A DNA stretch of 55,432 nt from contig CABFPE010000904.1 of assembly GCA_900660155.1 (NCBI GenBank), positions 30,603-86,034 on the forward strand, in the 5' to 3' direction. The notes under the pieces are model-generated. The model ran no database searches. It saw only the letters and a program-made list of their open reading frames with translations, and was not told where the DNA came from. Each line of letters opens with the position of its first letter. Positions within the stretch are counted from its first letter, which is position 1. This document shows, piece by piece, positions 11,775 through 55,432 of the stretch. The stretch is from Hofstenia miamia. Lineage: Eukaryota; Xenacoelomorpha; Acoela; Hofsteniidae. The position numbers were made by a program, and so were the translations under genes.

Positions 11775-12635
11775 CTAGCTGTCAAGTGCTCAGTAAGAGT
11801 GGTAGCAGACACAACACAGGTAGGTGGCATTAACCTCAGAGACAGCAACTGACCAGTGCTTCCAGTCAAAGGATGATAGAGTGACATTCCCTCACTCCTG
11901 CTGGTTGGGGTAGCAGCAAAGTTGACCAGGCATTAATACTGACTGTGAGAAAATGGAAGTATGGGTAATCAGAGTAAAGTTAGAAGAACCCTTGGTCCTC
12001 ATCTCAAATGTGCATCTGCTGTGACAGAGAGCTTCTCAGCTGCTCCAATTCAAATTGTTGATCATCTATGATGGGGATCATCATCTGATTAGTGGAACAG
12101 AGCTCAGCAGGGAGTGGCAATGGATCATTCACAGTGTTCAGAACTTGTCTGTGATTCACAGGAGAAAAAGGACTGGGGGAAGTTGGTACTGAAGACTTCC
12201 AATTCCAATTGTTGGCAAGAGGTGGGTTCAATTAACGCAAGATTTGTCTTTGGTTAGCAGTAGGAAGAGAACAAGGAACATTCAGTTCTGACAAATTTAC
12301 AAGAGTACAAGGAGTAGTGTCTGGGCTACCAGCACTTGCATACAGGGATCTCCTCACAGGAGAACCAAAAACAGAATAACAACTAGAATTAGAAAAGTGA
12401 ACAATTAAAACAATCATGATAACAATAATTCTAGAACAACTCGAGAAAAACCTCCAAAGAATTTAAGAACAACAAACAGCATTAAAAAATAACTATGACA
12501 GTGAGAACAGTAGGCAAACTCATGGGGTTCTTAGTATGAATCCAACATGTAACTAATAAACAAATTCCAACACATAGAAGATAAAAAAGAGATGGTAGCA
12601 CTAGAACAACAAACAAGCTAACAAAAAATCAACAA
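11775..12635 (-). pseudogene. Second copy of the Gypsy gag leader and N-terminus
   Basis: Minus-strand segments 12417-12232 and 12231-12004 encode a Pro/Ser-rich peptide (SPDTTPCTLVNLSELNVP, then SPSPFSPVNHRQVLNT) homologous to the gag N-terminus at 10570-10300 of the neighbouring copy, with one stop between them. It is cut off at 11774 by LTR-B. This is the 5' part of an older or host copy of the same family. Confidence 0.7.
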
Positions 12636-13150
12636 CCATTGTGGTGAACATTTACTAGAGCAACAGTGATTCTAACAGAACTAACAGGTAAGCAAAAAAC
12701 ATTGGTAGTTTATCTTTGTAACTAGTAACTGTTTAGATCTCCACAAGAAATAAACAAACATCTAAGATAACCAATTCCATGACATCACACTGAATCAATG
12801 TCCATAGCTAAAGGTTCAGAAACTTGCTTGTGCAGTGCTTCCCTATATGTCTCACAATTTATTATCTATCCAAATAAAAGATCTCAGTAGTTGTTTTAGA
12901 TCTCAGCCAATATATAAATAGCATGTAGTTCCCATGAATTTGTGCTAGCCAACAAGCATGATTTTACCACAGTGTAATTTATTATTGGGTAAATGTACAT
13001 GTTGAATTTAAAAGCCAAGGTTTTATAGCCTATGCGTAACTGTATACATAACCCAATTTAGTGAATGATTTGGACCCTCAAATGTCATACCAGCTATTTG
13101 GTTCTGCTAGAAATTCAGAATAGCAGATTCTTAAACTGTTGCCAATAACC
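12636..13150 (-). repeat. Diverged Gypsy 5' LTR fragment (LTR-A)
   Basis: Aligns with 10960-11410 of LTR-B (AACATTGGTAGTTTATC, TGTAACTAGTAACTGTTTAG, CACAATTTATTATCTA, CACAGTGTAATTTATTATTG). Neither terminal hexamer is preserved. It is the outermost recognisable Gypsy sequence, ending about 430 bp before the calcineurin start codon. Confidence 0.6.
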
Positions 13151-13578
13151 TATTCCATTAACCTCTTAGTTTCCCTCACAGACTAATTATTTTAACTTGA
13201 TTCAACACTATTAGCAATTTATATATTATAAATAATTGATATTTTAGGTTTTCATTTTAGTTTGAGTACAAATATTAAAGATGTGTATGGTCTTGTAAAA
13301 TCGTGTCGTTTAAATTTTTTAGGCAAATCAAGTACCTATGTTACATTTTGGTGTTTGTCTATTTATTACATTTATAAAACAAAAACAGTATTTCTCCATT
13401 AAATATTAAATGAAGAAAATATAAAGTTGAAAAATTTAATAATTTTTTTATAATCATTAAAAAAATTTCTTGATTTACTTTTCTATTTGGAATTTTGGGC
13501 GTCTTTTTTTAGTTCATTTTTCAGAATTTATATTGGAGGCCTTTAGATTTAGAAAAAGAATGTGAATTGTAACTTTAA
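13151..13578 (+). other. Upstream/5' UTR region of calcineurin A
   Basis: 428 bp between the Gypsy LTR and the ATG. Very AT-rich. No TATA-initiator pair stands out. Poly-T/AG acceptor-like sites occur at about 13503-13512 and 13519-13526, so part of this may be an intron ahead of the coding start. Confidence 0.4.
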
Positions 13579-50397
<36,819 letters not shown>

Positions 50398-50575
50398 CGT
50401 GCGCGGAGTCTTCGACGCTTGTCGCCGTTGCTAGGTCATTTGGCATAGGCGCTTTCAACAATGTTCATTTTTTAAATTTTTAATTTCATAATATTGTCAA
50501 TCAATATAATTGTTTAAGCTCAGTATCAATTTATGTTTTCCAATCATTACCACTACAAACTGACTCTCTTTGTGC

Positions 50576-50581
50576 AATAAA
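50576..50581 (+). terminator. Poly(A) signal AATAAA
   Basis: Canonical AATAAA 179 bp after the calcineurin stop, followed within 30 bp by a GT/T-rich stretch (GTCTGTCGTGAATTTTGC). This predicts a short 3' UTR of about 200 nt. Longer 3' ends cannot be excluded. Confidence 0.6.
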
Positions 50582-51349
50582 TTTGATTGGTCTGTCGTGA
50601 ATTTTGCTTTTTTTCTTTCTCTATTGCTTTTGTAAAAACTTTTTACATTGTGTGTGTAATAAGATTTTGAATTGTTTAGGTGTTTTCTAAAACGTGTGTA
50701 ATATATTCATAGTTACAATGATGAAATTCTTTCGTTCTGTAATTGTTGAAACACATCAACTCTTAGATTTTATTTGAAGTAATCCAATGCATTATATGGT
50801 ATTTTTCCATAATTTACATTAAATAACTATTCTTACACCTGTGCCCATTAAATTAGGAGTATTTTAAATTCGAATGCAGTAAATCACTCTGGTATATAAT
50901 TACAGCCATACTCAATTGAGAAAATGATAAGTATTTAGCAAGGACATTAGATGATTGCTAGAATCATGGGTAGATACTTTTTGTTAATTGGTGTCATCCA
51001 TAAGTTTAGAAACAATGTTTGTATAAGATATAATTTCATTGGGAATTCCTATTTATCAATTTTCCTGCAATTTTCTTTTAACGTTCCTATTTATGGGCTT
51101 GTTAAAACCAGGCGCTATAAAAATTCTGCGTGTTATCCACTGTAATTATTCGTAACTTATTTGTACGAATATTTATAAAATATTTATATTGGCTTAATAC
51201 AATTGTTTAAAGCAAATTTTTTGCTAAAGTACATGAAGCTTAGAAGTAATCACATAATATTTTTACAATAATATTTTTACACGTACAAAATTAATAAAAC
51301 GGAATTTTAACAATAATTCGCCCATGCATTGAAATAATCTTTGTTTTTG
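50582..51349. other. Downstream of calcineurin A, nothing recognised
   Basis: AT-rich. No further gene start was seen. Confidence 0.45.
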
Positions 51350-51552
51350 CAAGCCCTGGGTACGGATATAGTAGCAGACAACTAAGCAGAAGATTAATAG
51401 AACACGAAACTAAGTTAATAATATCAGAACACCTCAGAAAATGTGGATAAATTATGACATCAAAATTTTGAGATCTACCATCCCCAAAAATTTCAAGGTA
51501 ATCGAAAGTATATACATAAGATCAATGCAACCAAGTCTTAACACCAAAGATG

Positions 51553-51565
<13 letters not shown>
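51350..51565 (+). mobile_element. Penelope-like element 3' fragment (GIY-YIG endonuclease)
   Basis: Plus strand encodes GYGYSSRQLSRRLIEHETK (about 51358-51415), then a stop, then IKILRSTIPKNFKVIESIYI and RSMQPSLNTKDD up to the microsatellite. The Y-G-S-x-x-L-x-x-R-x-x-EH and the distal E-x-x-YI...P-LN pattern resemble the GIY-YIG nuclease of Penelope-like retroelements. The RT part is absent. Confidence 0.6.
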
Positions 51566-51595
<30 letters not shown>

Positions 51596-51609
51596 GTATG
51601 TATATATAT
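51554..51609. repeat. (TA)n-(TATG)n microsatellite
   Basis: TA run, then four TATG units, then TA, directly after the Penelope-like fragment; same structure as 29731-29788. Confidence 0.9.
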
Positions 51610-52780
51610 CTCAGCACAAATTACCTCTAATCAACGTTTATTTACATGATAATCTTTTAATTAAATAATGCATATTTAGAGGGAAAATTCCCTATGCTCA
51701 AATTGAGCGAAATATCTTAGTCTAATGTTTTATTTAAATTATTGAAGATCTTTATTAACAATAAATTGTAATGTTGTGTATACGTTTAACATGATTGCGC
51801 GGAACAATTATTAAAGAATTTGCATTTGAATGGGTCGATCAATATACTTGATGAGGCTATTACAAGTAATTTTCGAATTAGACATGCTAATAGCACAAAA
51901 GTGGTTTTATCCAATTTAGGGTTTTAGCATTTCAGTGAATGTTCGCCAAGTTAATCAAATTTTTTCAAATATTAAATTTACAAAAATTAGCTGAAATTTA
52001 TTTGATCAATTTTAATTAAAAACACAAAAGTATATTTAAAATAATAAATGATTTGCAAAAACAACTTTACATACTAAAGTAATTTAAAATCACCAGTTAC
52101 AATTTTTCTAAAAAAACGGAATTAAATACACAAATTTAATGTAAAATATCAACACTGATTTACCGCAACAATATTATTTTCAAAATTCGTCATACATCTC
52201 CTGGAAATTTGTTTGATAATCTTCTTCAGCTTTTCTTTGATTAAATGCTGGAGCATGGTCGAGACAAACATCAGGCCACGTTCAATGAACTAAGCTACAA
52301 AATAGTAACTATGAATGAAAACGGTGCTGGTACAAACAATTGGGTTACTATGCGATATTTTTGGAACAAAGAAAGTTACTGATAAGTTTTTACTTAACAA
52401 ATTCAAAGATAGTGAAACCTCTATATTTGAAAACTACGGAATTGGTATTGGAGACCTTTATCAAGCTAGATTATGTATAAAACTTGGTAGTCGATGGCAT
52501 AGCCCAAGTTAACCACTTTTGATTTGTAAATATTTGTTTCTTTTTTTTGTTTAGTTTTGTATTACTTTCTTGACGCTTTCAGAATTTGTTATCAGTATTT
52601 CTATTTATTGTTAAAACAATTTCTGAATATAGATTTTTCTTCTTCTTCTTCTATGTAGTAAAAATTTTTGTGGAAATTACACGCTATCAATTGATTCATA
52701 TACACATTTGTTAATTGTATATATATATTTCTTGAAATGATGCCTTGTTATACAATTCAATTCAATAACTTTTATAGCTT
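51610..52780. other. Unrecognised stretch
   Basis: AT-rich. A 65-codon frame (52315-52512) has no recognised motif. TTC triplets at about 52627-52641. Confidence 0.4.
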
Positions 52781-52789
52781 AATCTAAGG

Positions 52790-55432
52790 ATTTATTTTCA
52801 CAGTAAATAGATTTATCATCGGCGTATTGTGTTATTTCGCAGTAAGGAATTTCCTTCATGTCATTCACATAAATATTAAAAGCAGGGGACCTAGTATGAT
52901 TATTTGAGGTACACCATTATTGGCAGACAACCAATTTGAAAAGGAATCATTTAATTTAACTCGCTGAAGTCTATTACTTAAGTAATTTTTTTGTATCTCT
53001 ATTATTTATTAATCAACGTTTAATAACATAAACATCAAATAATGAACACATAAGTACAAATGAGTTTTAAAAAAAGCGCATGTTAAAACCAATATCAAAA
53101 AGCTTTGTTTTCTACAGGAATATATGAGGCAACTTCCAATTCATCAGTTAATTCCACAATGCCAACATTAAAACGAACTTAAACTTGATTGAAAATCACA
53201 GCAACCCCTTTTTAGCCAAGTAGCCGCTATTGGATCTCTCGGTATAATTTGCAGCTTTGCGTTCCTCGGCCTCTTTGATATGATTAACGTCCCGACAAAT
53301 GCGACTAGGCGCCAGTGAATCCACAACGGTGACGTCCCACACGAGAGATTGTCCGCGAGACCAGGGTATTAAGGTCATTCCGTCTGGTCGTTTCCCATCG
53401 CTTCGACATAAACCTGGTGGCTCTAAAACAGAATTGTAACCGGCAGTACCTATTAGCCGTTTAAAAAAATCATTTAGGTGGCTATGTCGGCTAAACCTGC
53501 CAGCACTCTTCTTGCAAGATAATTAGATATAAGGTGAGAAAAACTAATATTTTTTAATTTTCTTATTAATATCTCATGGTTAATAGAATCGAATGCTTTT
53601 GAGAGGTCAAGACAGGCAATAGCAACAAATTTATTAGAGTCTAATAGTGCTCTCAATTTTTCTGTCGTTTGTATAAGTGCATCTGATGTTGAGTAATTTT
53701 TTCTGAAACCAAATTGTGGTTTAGACCACAGTTTATGATAATTTAAATGAAGTGAAATTTGTTCATGTAATAGTCTTTCAAATATTTTACTGATTGGTGA
53801 TGTAATAAATATAGGTCGATAGTTTTTGGGACACTTTGGGTCGTCTTTTTTGTAAATTGGAGTAATATAAGCCTGTTTCAAGAAATCGGGAAAAATATTC
53901 CATTATAAAGATATAATTTAAAGGTTCGGCAATATATTTCGCATTGTTTTTTAGTAGCCATATTGGAATTCTCGAGGGGCCGTTTGACTTGTTTGATTTT
54001 AGTTTCTTGATTGCTTTAATTATTTCAAAACTTGTTATAAAGCGAAAACCAAATTCAGGGGTGTGCCTATTAGGATTTATTTTCTGGAATTTTGTTTGAG
54101 GATCTTCATAATTACCTAGTTTTGCAAATGCTTGATTGAAAATATTGGAAATTTCAAAATCGGAGAAGTATTGATTTCCTTCGGGGTCTACAATTTTTTC
54201 TATGGGAGAAGATTTTGATTTGGTACAATTCGAGATTTAGTTAATCCATCTCCATTTACTCTTTTGGTTCGTTAATTTTCTATATTCATGTTTAATATAC
54301 TCATTATAAGGTTTCCGATTTTCTATATTAGAAATATTTCTAGCTTTTTGTATAATGCATAACTTTCAGGAGTACGGGCGTTAGAAAAAAATTTAAAAGC
54401 ATCATTTTTTTATGATTAATTTTTTGCAGAAATTGGAAAGCCAAGGCTTATCATTATTTATGTTTTTGCGAGAATGATTAGTAACAAGGATATTTTTTCA
54501 GGATAATATTCATCTAAATAGGATTTAAGAATATCAAGAAAGTTTTTGATCATGTTGTTAGGATCAATCGCAACGTATACAGAAGTCAAAGTTTCACGTG
54601 AAAGTGCGTTTTTCAGGTTATCTATATTATCAGACGATTTTTTGCGAATAGTGCTCAATTTTTTGGATATTTCAGAGCGTATTTTAGCTTTAAAGAAGCT
54701 GGCATATATTATACTTTAGCTTTAAAGAAGCTGGCATATATTATACAGTGATCAGATAATGGACATTCAGAGGAGTAGTATAAGAAACCAAGATTATTTT
54801 AGGGCAGTGCAACATAGTCAATCAAAGTTGCACTGTTGGCTGTGATTCTTGTAGGAATGAAGGCATTTGCCGTTTTCAAATTAAAAGTATTAAAAAAGAG
54901 ATTAATCGGTTTATTATGTTTATTTAAGTAATTTAGGTTACAATCACCCATTAATATTAAATCTTTATTTTCTGAGTAGGCCAGTAAAATTTCTTTCTCA
55001 AGTTGTTCAAAAAATTCATTAGTAATAAATTTATTTGGGCAGTATGAAACATAATTGCTTTTTAAAAGGTGACATTTTGATAGGGTTATCAATTTCAACC
55101 CAAAGGCTTTCGAATTTTTCTGAGCTTACTATATCATTCCGTTGCTTTGGATGAAATGATCTCGGTACTAGAAGGAGTACCCGCCCCCTTGCTTTTACCG
55201 AGAATATTACAATGAGTTCTATCTTTTCTGAATAATCTATATTGATTATTGTTATCTGACCAGACATGATCAAGGTTATTGCAGGTAAACCATGTCTCAG
55301 TAATTGCTAGCACTATATTTTCATAAAAATTGCTAATAAGTAACTTGTAATCGCAATTTTTATTAGATAAATTCTGGGCATTTAAATGAACGTAATTAAT
55401 CATATCTTTCTTAGATGAAACATTTTTTAGAT
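52790..55432 (-). mobile_element. Non-LTR retrotransposon with APE endonuclease and RT, runs off the window
   Basis: Minus strand. Endonuclease: LNAQNLSNKNCDYKLLI (about 55385), ILAITETWF-like AITETWF (about 55290), MGDCNLNYL (about 54950) and the end TANSATLIDYVAL (54830). RT: MKQAYITPIYKKDDPKCPKN and YRPIFITSPISKIFE (53881-53790), QFGFRKNYST (about 53720), CLDLSKAFDSINH (about 53590). After an insertion it resumes with NGVPQIILGPLL and QYADD (52930-52810). Frames are broken many times. The 3' part of RT is missing below 52790. Confidence 0.82.
53100..53515 (-). mobile_element. Retroelement C-terminal fragment inserted in the LINE RT, PD-(D/E)XK-like
   Basis: Minus strand encodes [20 protein letters not shown], then [19 protein letters not shown] continuing [12 protein letters not shown], then a Lys/Tyr-rich [15 protein letters not shown]. 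The RPDG...WDVTV...K spacing resembles a PD-(D/E)XK nuclease fold; similar tails are found in some invertebrate retroelements. The LINE RT sequence is interrupted precisely here, with related AATTA-CTT bases on both sides. Confidence 0.5.

Overview
This is an AT-rich window from an animal (invertebrate) nuclear genome. One host gene is recognisable: a plus-strand gene for the catalytic A subunit of calcineurin (Ca2+/calmodulin-dependent Ser/Thr phosphatase 2B), running from 13579 to 50397. I assembled it by hand from 12 exons, two of them alternatives. All junctions are GT-AG with compatible phases, and the spliced frame is 1479 nt (492 residues plus stop). All six metal-binding residues, the calcineurin B helix, the calmodulin site and the C-terminal autoinhibitory region are present. 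Sequence details (such as ending the B-binding approach with AAILKYENN) look protostome-like. Introns of 45, 45, 48 and 70 bp sit beside TE-filled introns of up to 16 kb, and almost every acceptor ends in TTTAG. I cannot name the species.

Layout. 1-960: nothing recognised. About 965-13150: decayed minus-strand Ty3/Gypsy sequence with at least two related copies, one apparently nested in the other (gag, protease, RT, RNase H and integrase remnants, five LTR pieces, a PBS and a polypurine tract). This block ends about 430 bp upstream of the calcineurin start codon. 13579-13904: exons 1-2. Intron 2 (13905-20014) holds a piggyBac fragment, a TIR element and a Tc1 element. 20015-20442: exons 3-4. 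Intron 4 holds a LINE and a 48-bp duplicate of the exon 5 splice acceptor. 24930-25069: exon 5. Intron 5 (16.2 kb) holds a LINE and six hAT-type MITEs. 41290-41462: exon 6. Intron 6 holds two adjacent hAT MITEs and an IS630/mariner transposase remnant. 47751-50397: exons 7-11 and a poly(A) signal. 51350-51565: Penelope-like fragment. 52790-55432: a minus-strand LINE interrupted by another retroelement fragment.

The most interesting feature is a tandem pair of homologous 98-nt exons (48906-49003 and 49220-49317), both encoding the segment just after the calmodulin-binding region. Either one keeps the frame; using both or neither creates an early stop. They therefore look like mutually exclusive exons that would exchange an autoinhibitory segment of calcineurin. 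A third candidate cassette (49683-49733) lies between them and the last exon.

No tRNA, rRNA or CRISPR was seen. All product names are from reading motifs by eye; nothing was searched.
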